Shown: positions 38,655 through 48,852, numbered from the stretch's first letter. The stretch is 50,724 bases of DNA from Clostridiales bacterium (GCA_012518935.1 JAAYRE010000062.1:1-50724); one strand, 5' to 3'. The notes: generated by a model from the sequence alone, not told the origin. Made by a program: numbers and translations.

Positions 38655-38852
38655 ATGGATATCTTTTTAATTTTAAGAATAGCCTTGGTGGGAATATTGG
38701 TTTCTGTATTAAATCAAATATTAAAGCAGGCAAATCGAGATGAATTAGCCTTTTTGACAAGTCTTGCAGGTATAATGGTGGTTTTGTTTTGGCTTTTACC
38801 ATATCTAACAGAATTGTTTTCAACTTTTAAGGATTTGTTTGGCATGATCTAG
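38655..38852 (+). CDS. spoIIIAC: Stage III sporulation protein AC
   Basis: MDIFLILRIALVGILVSVLNQILKQANRDELAFLTSLAGIMVVLFWLLP. Confidence 0.93.
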   Translation: MDIFLILRIALVGILVSVLNQILKQANRDELAFLTSLAGIMVVLFWLLPYLTELFSTFKDLFGMI

Positions 38853-38875
38853 TATTTATCATGGGGGAGGTATAT

Positions 38876-39262
38876 ATGCTTAATATAGCTCTAATCGGTA
38901 TTGTAGCAGTACTAATGGCCATCCTTTTCAAAAAAGGAAAAGAAGAATATTCCCTATATATTAGTATAGCAGCCTGTATAATAATCTTATTTCTGGGGAT
39001 AGGGAAACTGGAAACAATTCTTGATAGCATACATCGGCTACAGGAATATATTGTTATAAATAATACCTATATCAATATACTTATTAAAATTATTGGGATT
39101 ACATATATTACTGAATTTGCAGCAGCCCTATGTAAGGATTCTGGATACAGTGCAATTGGAAGTCAGGTAGAGCTGATTGGAAAGATTTCAGTTCTTGCCA
39201 TAAGTATGCCGATTTTAATGGCCTTACTAGATACTATCAATAATTTTCTTATGGTTCAGTAG
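38876..39262 (+). CDS. spoIIIAD: Stage III sporulation protein AD
   Basis: Operon position; IKIIGITYITEFAAALCKDSGYSAIGSQVELIGKISVLAISMPILMALLDTI. Confidence 0.93.
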   Translation: MLNIALIGIVAVLMAILFKKGKEEYSLYISIAACIIILFLGIGKLETILDSIHRLQEYIVINNTYINILIKIIGITYITEFAAALCKDSGYSAIGSQVELIGKISVLAISMPILMALLDTINNFLMVQ

Positions 39263-39295
39263 ATAATAAAACTTAAGCTTATACAAGAAGGCAAG

Positions 39296-40462
39296 GTGAC
39301 ATATTTGTCTATATTAAAATCAAGCATTAGCCATAGTTACATAAAGTTATATATATTATTAATTCTTACTGTGTTTTTTAGTTTAGAGACTTATACTGTC
39401 CATGCTTCTTCTGACATAGAAAAAAATGTGGACTATGACAATATTCAAGACTCCATTGACCATATAATGATCGGTGAAGAAACCATAGATTTTGAGGATT
39501 ATGTTAATAAGCTTATATCTGGAAAGGAATCATTCTCCCTAACAGCCATGGCAAGCAAGCTGTTTGGGTCCATTAAAGGGGAGATTAATGCTAATATAAA
39601 AACATTTGGGCAGATAATTGCAATATCACTTATAGCAGCCATATTTACCAACTTGTCTACAGCTTTTAAATTTAATCAAGTATCTGAAACAGGATATTAT
39701 GTTACTTACATTCTATTGTTTAGCCTGTTAATAGGCTCATTTATAACAGCCTCAAATATCGCAGCCAAAGCAATAGGTCAATTATTGGAATTTATGAGAG
39801 CCCTGGTACCTTCGTATTTTATAGCAGTTGCTTACTGTTCGGGAAGTATGTCCTCCTATATTTTTTATGAGGCTACACTGATGGTTATTACTTTGGTGGA
39901 TTATATTATTCTTAAAGTAGTTATTCCTCTAGTTAATTTTTATTTGATTATTGTACTGGCTAATAATCTATCAAAAGAGGACATGCTATCAAAATTGTCA
40001 GGGCTAATTGAAACAATTATTCAGTGGATACTAAAAAGCCTACTGGCAGTGGTGATTGGATTTCAAACTATCCAAGGCTTAATTGTTCCTGTGGCGGACC
40101 AGGTTAAGAGGTCCAGGTTCCTAAAGGCATCCTCAGCCATACCAGGTGTAGGAGGAACACTAGATAGTGTTGCTGAGACTGTTATAGGATCTGGTATATT
40201 ATTAAAAAACGCCATTGGGGTTGCTGGCCTGGTGGTGATCATTATTATATGTGTAATTCCAATAATTAAGCTGGCAGTAGTTGCATTGATATACAAATTC
40301 AGTGGAGCAGTTCTGCAACCGGTATCGGACAAACGTATTATTGAATGTATCAGTGCCACTGCTTCTTCAGCACAAATGTTACTAAAATCAATTGTAGTTG
40401 GTGCAATTCTATTCTTATTATCAATTACAATCGTGGCAATATCCACAGGTAAGGTAATTTAG
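39296..40462 (+). CDS. spoIIIAE: Stage III sporulation protein AE
   Basis: Operon position; multi-TM; VVIGFQTIQGLIVPVADQVKRSRFLKASSAIPGVGGTLDSVAETVIGSGILLKNAIG. Confidence 0.93.
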   Translation: MTYLSILKSSISHSYIKLYILLILTVFFSLETYTVHASSDIEKNVDYDNIQDSIDHIMIGEETIDFEDYVNKLISGKESFSLTAMASKLFGSIKGEINANIKTFGQIIAISLIAAIFTNLSTAFKFNQVSETGYYVTYILLFSLLIGSFITASNIAAKAIGQLLEFMRALVPSYFIAVAYCSGSMSSYIFYEATLMVITLVDYIILKVVIPLVNFYLIIVLANNLSKEDMLSKLSGLIETIIQWILKSLLAVVIGFQTIQGLIVPVADQVKRSRFLKASSAIPGVGGTLDSVAETVIGSGILLKNAIGVAGLVVIIIICVIPIIKLAVVALIYKFSGAVLQPVSDKRIIECISATASSAQMLLKSIVVGAILFLLSITIVAISTGKVI

Positions 40463-40480
40463 TTTGAATGGAGGGACCTT

Positions 40481-41077
40481 ATGTCAGAGATATATGAATG
40501 GGTAAGGAAAATCGTTATCTATTTAATCCTCAATACCATAATTATGAATCTATTAGGTAACAGTAGCTACAAAAAGTATGTAAGTCTTGTATCTGGAATG
40601 ATTCTATTACTGATTGTCCTGTCCCCCTTCCTAAAATTATTAAAGATAGATAGTATTTTGGATTATTATCTCAATGCCAATATATATAAGACTGAAGCCA
40701 ATGATTTTGAAAGAGAATTAAGGCTTATGGAAGAAAAACAAAGGGAGACAGTATTTACTGATTATAAGGATAAGATAAGGAGGCAAGTAGAGGAGCTTAT
40801 CTTGGAAGAGGGTCTTTTTATCTATGAATTTGACCTTGTTATGAATTTGGATGAGGAGAGTGAAAGCTTTGGGGAAATTTCAGCTATGAATATTAATGCA
40901 GGCTATGAAGAAAATCTTGGAGTTCCAGTACATAAGATCAGTATTGATAAAATTATTATATCTACAAAATCCAAAGAAAGCATACCAAATCCTGAAGAAA
41001 TTCACATAAAAAACAAGCTGTCAGACTTCTATAATATGAAACAAGATAATATAAATATTAGTATACAGGGAGGATAA
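40481..41077 (+). CDS. spoIIIAF: Stage III sporulation protein AF
   Basis: Operon position; YEWVRKIVIYLILNTIIMNLLGNSSYKKYVSLVSGMILLLIVLSP. Confidence 0.9.
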   Translation: MSEIYEWVRKIVIYLILNTIIMNLLGNSSYKKYVSLVSGMILLLIVLSPFLKLLKIDSILDYYLNANIYKTEANDFERELRLMEEKQRETVFTDYKDKIRRQVEELILEEGLFIYEFDLVMNLDEESESFGEISAMNINAGYEENLGVPVHKISIDKIIISTKSKESIPNPEEIHIKNKLSDFYNMKQDNINISIQGG

Positions 41078-41078
41078 T

Positions 41079-41681
41079 ATGGAAAAAAAGAAAATATCCC
41101 TGAAAGAAATTGGAATGCCTAAAATAATAATGATGTTTGCTGCAGGGGTTTTGCTTATTCTACTTACTTTTCCTGGTATCCTGGGAAGCGATAAGGATAA
41201 TAAGAATAAAAATTTTGATACAGAATTACCATATCAGCAAATTGGTACGAATACGACAAGCTATAATTCGAATACCTATATATCAGAATTAGAAGGCAGG
41301 CTTGAGGAAATCCTTCGCAAGGTTTCTGGTATTGGGGAGGTTGAGGTGATGATAACCTTAAAAACCTCCAAAGAACAGGTACCACTAAAGGATGTACCAT
41401 ATACTCAAGAAAGCCTAGAAGAAGTTGATGGGGAGGGTGGAAGTAGATTAGATAATCGTATCCAGAAGGAAGAAAGTACCGTTCTGGTCACCAACGAGGA
41501 TGGGAAGACCCAGCCTTACATATTACAGGAGCGTGAACCTGAGGTGGAGGGAATATTAGTTATCGCCGAGGGCGGGGATAATGTCCTTATAATAAGGGAT
41601 ATTGTGGAGGCTGCAGAGGTATTATTTGATATCCCTGTGCATAAGGTAAAGGTAATGAAAATGAGTGATGGTATTAAATGA
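41079..41681 (+). CDS. spoIIIAG: Stage III sporulation protein AG
   Basis: Operon position; LEGRLEEILRKVSGIGEVEVMITLKTSKEQV, EVEGILVIAEGGDNVLIIRDIVEAAEVLFDIPVHKVKVMKM. Confidence 0.93.
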   Translation: MEKKKISLKEIGMPKIIMMFAAGVLLILLTFPGILGSDKDNKNKNFDTELPYQQIGTNTTSYNSNTYISELEGRLEEILRKVSGIGEVEVMITLKTSKEQVPLKDVPYTQESLEEVDGEGGSRLDNRIQKEESTVLVTNEDGKTQPYILQEREPEVEGILVIAEGGDNVLIIRDIVEAAEVLFDIPVHKVKVMKMSDGIK

Positions 41682-41696
41682 TCAGGAGGTTTATAA

Positions 41697-42512
41697 ATGA
41701 AAAATATATTCAAAAAAAATCAGATTATAATTACAGCGCTTGCAATTATGATTGTGATTGCTGGTTATCTGAGCTTTACTAATAATGATAAACCGGACAA
41801 TGAAGATTCTCTGATAACCTCAAATCCAGATTATGATGTAATCAGCGGAATTGATGGTGATGAATTTGCTCAAAGTACCACTGATATAGGAGACACAACA
41901 ACTGATGATACAACAACTGATGACACAGACGGTACCCTAAATGATACTGATAATGATGCTGATGGAAACATGGAGACTACAGAGGATGAGAATGATGAAA
42001 CAACTCCAGTGGACGTAGAAGATGATGCTAGGGAGTTGGGAGATATCTCAGATGAGGATATATTAGCAGCAGCCAATGATGTTACAGATACTGGAGAATT
42101 AAAGGTTGATGATATTCCCGGAGAAGCCATTCTTGCCAGTACCACTTTGGATGGAAGTTTCTTTATAAGCAAAAAGCTTGAAAGAGAACAAGATAGAGCA
42201 AGAAGCAAGGCAGACCTAAAGGAACTAATTGAAAGTTCCAATATTTCTGAGGCATCTAAGAAACCTATCATAGATAGAATGATAGAGCTTACCAATATAG
42301 CAGAGCTTGAAAATAATACTGAAATTATGTTAGAAACAAAGGGCTTTGCTGACGCTATGGTTACTATGAATGCAGACAAAGATGTTAATGTTGTAATCAA
42401 TACTCCCTCCCTGTCTGACCAACAGCTGGCCATAATCGAAGACGTGGTTATGAGTGAAGCTAATGTAACAATTGATAAAATAACAATTAATCCTGTCGTA
42501 ATAGCTGAATAG
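41697..42512 (+). CDS. spoIIIAH: Stage III sporulation protein AH (SpoIIQ-partner homolog)
   Basis: N-terminal TM, acidic linker, AKLEREQDRARSKADLKELIESSNISEASKKPIIDRMIELTN C-terminal ring-building domain. Confidence 0.93.
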   Translation: MKNIFKKNQIIITALAIMIVIAGYLSFTNNDKPDNEDSLITSNPDYDVISGIDGDEFAQSTTDIGDTTTDDTTTDDTDGTLNDTDNDADGNMETTEDENDETTPVDVEDDARELGDISDEDILAAANDVTDTGELKVDDIPGEAILASTTLDGSFFISKKLEREQDRARSKADLKELIESSNISEASKKPIIDRMIELTNIAELENNTEIMLETKGFADAMVTMNADKDVNVVINTPSLSDQQLAIIEDVVMSEANVTIDKITINPVVIAE

Positions 42513-42532
42513 TGAAATTATTTTATTAATAA

Positions 42533-42560
42533 TTGCAAAAGATGAGAAGTTTGGTATAAT
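42533..42560 (+). promoter_or_regulatory. Candidate sigma-A promoter for asp23-nusB-xse-ispA-dxs cluster
   Basis: TTGCAA - 16 nt - TATAAT. Confidence 0.55.
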
Positions 42561-42637
42561 ACTATATAAAGAAAAGATAAATAAAATATGCCTTATATAT
42601 GGATGAGCAAATTGTAGTAACATAGGAGGTATCTACT

Positions 42638-43024
42638 GTGAATAAAGAACCTGAAATCAGAAACACATATAAAATACACGAAGATGGTATAGTTGGTGAA
42701 GTCCAGATTGCAGATGAAGTGGTTGCGTCTATCGCAGGGCTTGCTGCAACTGAGGTAAAAGGTGTTTCATACACCAGTGGCAATGTTACCAATGAGATAG
42801 CTGAAAAATTTAGAAGAAAGAATTTGTCTAAGGGTGTTAAAGTCTTAGTAAATCCTAACGAAGTATCAGTAGATATGGCTCTAACTTTAGATTATGGATA
42901 TGGAATTCCTGAGACTGCAAAACAGGTACAAGAAAAGGTTAAGCTTGCTATTGAGAATATGACGGGTCTTAAGGTCAAGGAAGTAAATATAAGAATAGCA
43001 GGAGTAAATATCATTAAAGAATAA
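42638..43024 (+). CDS. Asp23/Gls24 family envelope stress response protein
   Basis: GEVQIADEVVASIAGLAATEVKGVSYTSG...VSVDMALTLDYGYGIPETAKQVQEKVKLAIENMTGLKVKEVNIRIAGV; GTG start. Confidence 0.95.
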   Translation: MNKEPEIRNTYKIHEDGIVGEVQIADEVVASIAGLAATEVKGVSYTSGNVTNEIAEKFRRKNLSKGVKVLVNPNEVSVDMALTLDYGYGIPETAKQVQEKVKLAIENMTGLKVKEVNIRIAGVNIIKE

Positions 43025-43031
43025 ATTGTAC

Positions 43032-43106
43032 CAAACAAGGGGATGTTGCAAACATTGTTTTCATATACTGCCAGTATTGACAGTATTTGCAGCAACCCCT
43101 TGTTTG
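43032..43106 (+). promoter_or_regulatory. Long imperfect hairpin in the leader of nusB
   Basis: CAAACAAGGGGaTGTTGCAAA (43032-43052) pairs with TTTGCAGCAaCCCCTTGTTTG (43086-43106), one mismatch and one G-U; inner ATACTG/CAGTAT. Confidence 0.7.
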
Positions 43107-43135
43107 TTCATGCTAGACTTGTAGGAGGAAGAAGC

Positions 43136-43531
43136 GTGACTAGAAGGCAAATTAGAGAACACATTTTTATGATGTTATTTCGTAGGGAATTTTATAATGA
43201 TAAAGATTTATTAGAGCAGTTAGAGATTTACTTATCTGATTTACAAAAGCCTACGGAAGATGAAAACATATATTTAACAAATCGTTTTAAAACTATATTA
43301 GCTAAATTAGATGAGATTGATAAGATAATATCTGAAGCCGCCAGTGGTTGGACCCTAGACCGTATGGGGAAGGTTGAGCTAACTATTCTCAGACTTGCAG
43401 TATATGAGATGCAGTTTGATGATGATATACCTATAAAGGTTGCAATTAATGAGGCTGTTGAGCTAGCAAAGACATTTGGTGGAGATGATGCTCCAGGATT
43501 TATCAATGGTGTATTGGCTAAACTGGCGTGA
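43136..43531 (+). CDS. nusB: Transcription antitermination factor NusB
   Basis: TRRQIREHIFMMLFRREFY...LDRMGKVELTILRLAVYEM...IKVAINEAVELAKTFGGDDAPGFINGVLAKL; GTG start with GGAGG SD. Confidence 0.94.
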   Translation: MTRRQIREHIFMMLFRREFYNDKDLLEQLEIYLSDLQKPTEDENIYLTNRFKTILAKLDEIDKIISEAASGWTLDRMGKVELTILRLAVYEMQFDDDIPIKVAINEAVELAKTFGGDDAPGFINGVLAKLA

Positions 43532-43555
43532 GATAAGTGGGAAATGAGGTAGTAC

Positions 43556-44764
43556 ATGGGACAGGCTTATACAGTTACTGAGGTTAACCAATATATTAAG
43601 AACATGTTCATAAAGGATCCATACCTTAACTTTATATATATAAAGGGAGAGGTTTCAAATTGTAAATATCACACCTCTGGACACATATACTTTACACTAA
43701 AGGATGCCCAGGGGCAATTGGCCTGTGTAATGTTTGCAGGCCAGCGAAGAGGTCTTACCTTTCGATTAGAAGAGGGACAGAGTGTTATTGTTCGGGGTAG
43801 TGTTAGTGTATATGAAAGAGACGGAAAATATCAATTATATGCAAACCAGATAGTTCTTGATGGTTTTGGTGTCTTATATGAGAGATTTGAAAAATTAAAA
43901 AAGGATTTGGAAGCTCAGGGCTTGTTTGATAAGGCTCATAAAAAGCCTATTCCTATGTTTCCAAAACGAGTGGGGATTGTAACAGCTGCTACAGGAGCCG
44001 CTATTCAAGATATTATTAATATTTCAAAAAGACGAAATCCATATGTTCAATTAATCCTATATCCGGCACTGGTTCAAGGAGTAGGTGCACCTGATAGTAT
44101 AGTTAGGGGCATTAATTCTTTGGACAAGCAAAAGGTAGATGTAATAATTGTCGGAAGAGGAGGAGGCTCCATAGAGGATTTATGGGCTTTTAATGAGGAA
44201 GAAGTAGCCAGGGCGATTTATAATTGTAAGACTCCCATAATTTCAGCAGTTGGACATGAAACTGATGTTACAATTGCAGATTATGTGGCTGATCTGAGAG
44301 CACCAACCCCATCAGCGGCAGCAGAGCTGGCAATTAATGATTACATATCCTTTATTAATCAAATACAGGATTATAGAAGAAGTATATTTAAGGTGGCTAG
44401 CTACAAGGTATCACAATACCAATCAAGGCTTAGGGAAATTAAGCTAAGACTTTATTATGCCAGCCCCTCTTACCAAATAAAACAAAAGAGGCAACATTTA
44501 ATTGATCTGGAACAAAAGCTTCAATATCATATGAATCAAAAATTTAATGAATCCCGTCATAAATTGGAGCTATATATTACAAGACTAGAGGGCTTATCCC
44601 CCTTAACCAAACTAAAACAAGGATTTGCTTTAGTTAAAGGAGAGAATAATAAGCCCATTAATAGCATACAAAATCTGACAACAAACGACATGGTTACAAT
44701 CTCACTTCTTGACGGTGATATTATGGCAAGGGTGGAAGAAACCAAGGAACTAAATAGAATATAA
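43556..44764 (+). CDS. xseA: Exodeoxyribonuclease VII large subunit
   Basis: YTVTEVNQYIKNMF, GEVSNCKYHTSGHIYFTLKD, VDVIIVGRGGGSIEDLWAFNEE, SAVGHETDVTIADYVADLRAPTPSAAAEL. Confidence 0.97.
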   Translation: MGQAYTVTEVNQYIKNMFIKDPYLNFIYIKGEVSNCKYHTSGHIYFTLKDAQGQLACVMFAGQRRGLTFRLEEGQSVIVRGSVSVYERDGKYQLYANQIVLDGFGVLYERFEKLKKDLEAQGLFDKAHKKPIPMFPKRVGIVTAATGAAIQDIINISKRRNPYVQLILYPALVQGVGAPDSIVRGINSLDKQKVDVIIVGRGGGSIEDLWAFNEEEVARAIYNCKTPIISAVGHETDVTIADYVADLRAPTPSAAAELAINDYISFINQIQDYRRSIFKVASYKVSQYQSRLREIKLRLYYASPSYQIKQKRQHLIDLEQKLQYHMNQKFNESRHKLELYITRLEGLSPLTKLKQGFALVKGENNKPINSIQNLTTNDMVTISLLDGDIMARVEETKELNRI

Positions 44765-44840
44765 AACATAGAGCAGTGATTGCTAAGACTTTAATGAAGC
44801 ACTGTTATTGCAGATTGAATATAGTATAATGGAGGTTCAT

Positions 44841-45050
44841 ATGGCAGAGAATGAATTTGTATTAGAAGATGCTTTCAAAAAACTTGATACCATAATAGAA
44901 GAACTTGAGAAGCCTGATATAAGCCTTGATAATTCATTTCAATTATATCAGGAAGGTATGAAGCTCTTAAAAGCATGTAATGATTCCATTGATAAGGTAG
45001 AAAAAGAGCTGATAATATTAGGAGAAGATGGAGATACAGATGAACTTTGA
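44841..45050 (+). CDS. xseB: Exodeoxyribonuclease VII small subunit
   Basis: FEDAFKKLDTIIEELEKPDISLDNSFQLYQEGMKLLKACN; GGAGG SD before ATG 44841. Confidence 0.94.
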   Translation: MAENEFVLEDAFKKLDTIIEELEKPDISLDNSFQLYQEGMKLLKACNDSIDKVEKELIILGEDGDTDEL

Positions 45051-45957
45051 TAAAGAGCTAAAAATACGCTTATCGGAAATTGACCATATTCTAAGAAGTC
45101 ACTTACCTGAGGCGACGGGATATTATAAGACGGTCATAGAAGCTATGAATTACAGTTTAATGGGATTAGGTAAACGAATTCGTCCCATGTTAATGCAGGA
45201 AACCTATCGCTTGTATGATAAAAAAGATGATGAAATTTTGCATTCCTTTATGGTTGCTATAGAAATGATCCATACCTATTCACTGGTTCATGATGACCTT
45301 CCCGCCATGGATAATGATGAATACCGTAGGGGAAGAAAAACTACCCATGTTGTTTATGGGGAAACAATGGCTATTCTCGCTGGGGATGGACTTCTTAACA
45401 AGGCCTTTGAAATCGCAGCAGGGGCCTATAGATTGGTAGATGAAGACTCAGATGATGTATTATTAGATATATTTAAAAGAATCCTTCGAGCTAATGAGAT
45501 CTTGTCATCTAAGGCAGGAATCCATGGAATGATTGGCGGTCAGGTCATAGATATAGAATCTGAAGGTAAGCAGGTTACCAAAGAACGAGTGGATATGATG
45601 TATCATTTAAAAACATCCGCCCTAATTGAAGCTTCCATGATGATAGGTGCAACCTTGGCTGGAGCAGATGAGAATGAGATAAGAGTTATTGAAAATATTG
45701 CAAGAGATATTGGTTTGGCATTTCAGATTAGAGATGATATACTGGATGTTATAGCCAGTGGTGATGTTTTTGGTAAGCCAACCCACAGTGATATAAAGAA
45801 TGCTAAGTCAACATATCTTGCTATTATGGATATAGAAAAGGCAAAAGAAGAAGTGGAAGTTGTTACAAATAGAGCTCTAAGTGCTTATAAATCATTGCCT
45901 TATAAGAATGAATATTTGGAATTATTAATAACTAAGCTAATTAATAGAGAGAAGTAG
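45040..45957 (+). CDS. ispA: Polyprenyl (farnesyl) diphosphate synthase
   Basis: GLGKRIRPML, HDDLPAMDND (FARM), FQIRDDILD (SARM); overlaps xseB by 11 nt. Confidence 0.94.
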   Translation: MNFDKELKIRLSEIDHILRSHLPEATGYYKTVIEAMNYSLMGLGKRIRPMLMQETYRLYDKKDDEILHSFMVAIEMIHTYSLVHDDLPAMDNDEYRRGRKTTHVVYGETMAILAGDGLLNKAFEIAAGAYRLVDEDSDDVLLDIFKRILRANEILSSKAGIHGMIGGQVIDIESEGKQVTKERVDMMYHLKTSALIEASMMIGATLAGADENEIRVIENIARDIGLAFQIRDDILDVIASGDVFGKPTHSDIKNAKSTYLAIMDIEKAKEEVEVVTNRALSAYKSLPYKNEYLELLITKLINREK

Positions 45958-46035
45958 AACATTTAAGGGTCTAGACCATATCTTATTTAGTTGGAGCATG
46001 TTTCTTGTAATATAGGTGAAAGAAGGTGCAGATAA

Positions 46036-47910
46036 TTGTCCGGTATACTGGATTTTATAAATAAACCTAATGATATTAAATATCTAAAACCCCAGGATTA
46101 TTCTAGGTTGGCTTGGGAGATACGTTCCTTTATGGTTGAGGGTGTCAGTAAAACAGGTGGACATTTGGCATCTAATTTGGGTGTGGTTGAGTTAACTATG
46201 GCATTACATCTTTTTTTAGATTTTCCTAAGGACAAGCTGATTTGGGATGTAGGGCATCAGTCTTACACTCATAAGCTTCTTACTGGACGAAAGGACAAGT
46301 TTGATAGCCTCCGCCAAATCGGGGGAATCAGTGGCTTTCCTAAGAGAGAAGAAAGTAGCTGTGACGCATTTGATACAGGACATAGTTCAACAGCTATATC
46401 TGCTGCTTTAGGAATGGTTAAGGCCAGGGATTTAAAAGGTGAGAATAATAAGGTTGTAGCTGTAATTGGAGATGGGGCACTTACCGGTGGCATGGCTTAT
46501 GAAGCACTTAATAATGCTGGTCAGTTAAAATCAAATCTCATTATTATTCTTAATGATAATAAGATGTCTATATCAAAGAATGTGGGAGGTATGTCTAATT
46601 ATCTGGCAAAGCTTAGAACCAATACTAGATATACCGGTTTTAAGGAAAACATGGAAAATGCCTTGACTCAAAAGTTACCCGGTGGCAAGGAAATAGTAAA
46701 TAGTTTAAAAAGATCTAAGGATGCTATTAAATATTTTATGCTACCCAGTATGTTTTTTGAAGATATGGGATTAACTTATATTGGTCCCATAGATGGACAT
46801 AATATTAACAGTATGATAGATGCCCTACAAACTGCTAATAAAGCTAATAAGGCAGTTGTAATTCATACCATAACCAAAAAAGGAAAGGGTTACAGCCCCG
46901 CTGAAAAATATCCCAGTAGATTCCACGGTACTCCACCGTTTATTATTGATAACGGAAAACCTCTTCGTAATAATACAAGGCCTTCATATACTAAGGTGTT
47001 TTCTAATGCACTTATTAAGAATGCTAAAAATAACGATAAAGTAGTAGCAATCACAGCTGCTATGCCATATGGTACAGGCCTTATGGCCTTTAAAAAGCTC
47101 TTTCCCCACAGGTTTTTTGATGTGGGTATTGCAGAAGGGCATGCTGTAACATTTGCAGCAGGCATGGCAACAGAAGGATTTAGACCGGTTGTAGCCATAT
47201 ACTCAACCTTTTTACAAAGGGCCTATGACCAGATTGTTCATGATGTTTGTATTAATAATCTTCCTGTGGTTTTTGTGATTGATAGAGCTGGCATAACAGG
47301 AAGGGATGGAAAAACACATCAAGGGATATTTGATTTGTCATATTTAAGCCATATTCCCAATCTTACTGTCTTGGCTCCTAAGAATAATTGGGAGCTGGAA
47401 GAAATGCTTTCATTTGCCCTATCCTATGATGGACCGGTAGCTATAAGATATCCCAAGGGTGAAGCCTATCAGGGACTTGAGGAATATAAGGCACCAATTA
47501 ATTATGGAAAGAGTGAGATAATCCATAAGGAAAAGGATATAGCCATATTGGCAGTAGGAAGCATGGTAAAGACAGGAGTTACAGTTACCAAGCTACTGAA
47601 AGAGCAGGGTCTTAATGTGACCTTGGTAAATGTTAGATTTGTATCCCCTATTGATTATCAGATGTTTGATGAATTAATTAAAGACCATACTATATTTATA
47701 ACCATGGAAGATAACGTCAGGACAGGGGGCTTTGGCCAACAGGTATCTGATTATATGTTTAAATATCAGAATCAAGGGATAAAGCTAATTAATTTTTCTA
47801 TTCCTGATAAATTCATAGATCAAGGTAGTGTTGATGAGTTGTATAATGAGTTAGGACTAAATGGGACAAGTATAGCAGAGAAGATTTTGGATGACATACA
47901 ATTATTGTAG
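46036..47910 (+). CDS. dxs: 1-deoxy-D-xylulose-5-phosphate synthase
   Basis: ASNLGVVELTMALH, DVGHQSYTHKLLTGR, GDGALTGGMAYEALNNAG, TTG start. Confidence 0.97.
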   Translation: MSGILDFINKPNDIKYLKPQDYSRLAWEIRSFMVEGVSKTGGHLASNLGVVELTMALHLFLDFPKDKLIWDVGHQSYTHKLLTGRKDKFDSLRQIGGISGFPKREESSCDAFDTGHSSTAISAALGMVKARDLKGENNKVVAVIGDGALTGGMAYEALNNAGQLKSNLIIILNDNKMSISKNVGGMSNYLAKLRTNTRYTGFKENMENALTQKLPGGKEIVNSLKRSKDAIKYFMLPSMFFEDMGLTYIGPIDGHNINSMIDALQTANKANKAVVIHTITKKGKGYSPAEKYPSRFHGTPPFIIDNGKPLRNNTRPSYTKVFSNALIKNAKNNDKVVAITAAMPYGTGLMAFKKLFPHRFFDVGIAEGHAVTFAAGMATEGFRPVVAIYSTFLQRAYDQIVHDVCINNLPVVFVIDRAGITGRDGKTHQGIFDLSYLSHIPNLTVLAPKNNWELEEMLSFALSYDGPVAIRYPKGEAYQGLEEYKAPINYGKSEIIHKEKDIAILAVGSMVKTGVTVTKLLKEQGLNVTLVNVRFVSPIDYQMFDELIKDHTIFITMEDNVRTGGFGQQVSDYMFKYQNQGIKLINFSIPDKFIDQGSVDELYNELGLNGTSIAEKILDDIQLL

Positions 47911-47929
47911 AGTAAGAAAGTGGGATTAT

Positions 47930-48769
47930 ATGAAAGAACGACTGGATGTACTTTTGGTTAATCGTAATCTGGCAGAATCTATGGAGAAAGCAAAAGCCAT
48001 CATCATGTCGGGAAATGTCTTTGTTAACGGGCAACGGGAAGATAAGGTAGGAAGTACCTTTAAGACAGATGCTAAGATAGAAATTAGAGGCGAAAAATTA
48101 AAATATGTGAGCCGAGGAGGACTAAAGCTTGAAAAAGCAATAGAAGTATTTTCTATTAAGCTTGATGGGAGAATCTGCATGGATGTAGGGGCTTCTACGG
48201 GAGGATTTACTGATTGCATGCTACAAGAGGGAGCCTTAAAAGTATATGCCATTGACGTAGGAACCAATCAGCTTGATTGGAGGCTTCGCCAAGATAAACG
48301 TGTTATATCTATGGAAAGAACTAATATCAGATATATTACTTCTGATAAAGTGCCAGATAAGGTATCCTTTGTATCCATTGATGTATCCTTTATATCTCTA
48401 ACAAAGGTTCTAAAACCTGTTATGGATTTAATGGCAGATGAATCTGAAATGGTATGCCTAATAAAGCCACAGTTTGAAGCTGATAGAGAGCAAGTAGAAA
48501 AAGGCGGCGTGGTAAGGGATGAGAAGGTACATATGGATGTAATCCAAAGTGTACAAGCCTATGGGCATGAAATTGGCTTTGATAGTATGGGAATTGATTA
48601 TTCCCCTATTAAGGGTCCTGAAGGTAATATTGAATATTTGTTATATTTAAAGAAGAGAGTAAAAAATAGTTGCCATAAAGATGATATAGATACAGAGACT
48701 AATACAGGTCACTTAATTAGTCAGGAGCAGATTAGGTCACTTGTTATGAAAGCTCATAATGAATTGTAA
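47930..48769 (+). CDS. TlyA-family rRNA (cytidine-2'-O)-methyltransferase
   Basis: ERLDVLLVNRNLAESMEKAKAIIMSGNVFVNGQ S4 domain, YVSRGGLKLEKAIEVF, CMDVGASTGGFTDCMLQ, VDVSFISL. Confidence 0.95.
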   Translation: MKERLDVLLVNRNLAESMEKAKAIIMSGNVFVNGQREDKVGSTFKTDAKIEIRGEKLKYVSRGGLKLEKAIEVFSIKLDGRICMDVGASTGGFTDCMLQEGALKVYAIDVGTNQLDWRLRQDKRVISMERTNIRYITSDKVPDKVSFVSIDVSFISLTKVLKPVMDLMADESEMVCLIKPQFEADREQVEKGGVVRDEKVHMDVIQSVQAYGHEIGFDSMGIDYSPIKGPEGNIEYLLYLKKRVKNSCHKDDIDTETNTGHLISQEQIRSLVMKAHNEL

Positions 48770-48852
48770 TTATGTTAAGCATATAAGCATTGCTTGAATT
48801 TTATGGTAATATATGTTGCACTTTTATAGTTGATTAGGGGAGCAAACATAGT

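Noticed and set aside
41870-42433. 187-aa Ser-rich minus-strand ORF
   Set aside because: Antisense of the low-complexity acidic spoIIIAH coding sequence; no RBS or family signature.
43071-43135. Upstream-extended nusB ORF beginning at 43043
   Set aside because: Extension is translated hairpin DNA (MLQTLFSYTASIDSICSNPLFVHARLVGGRS); SD and family start point to GTG 43136.
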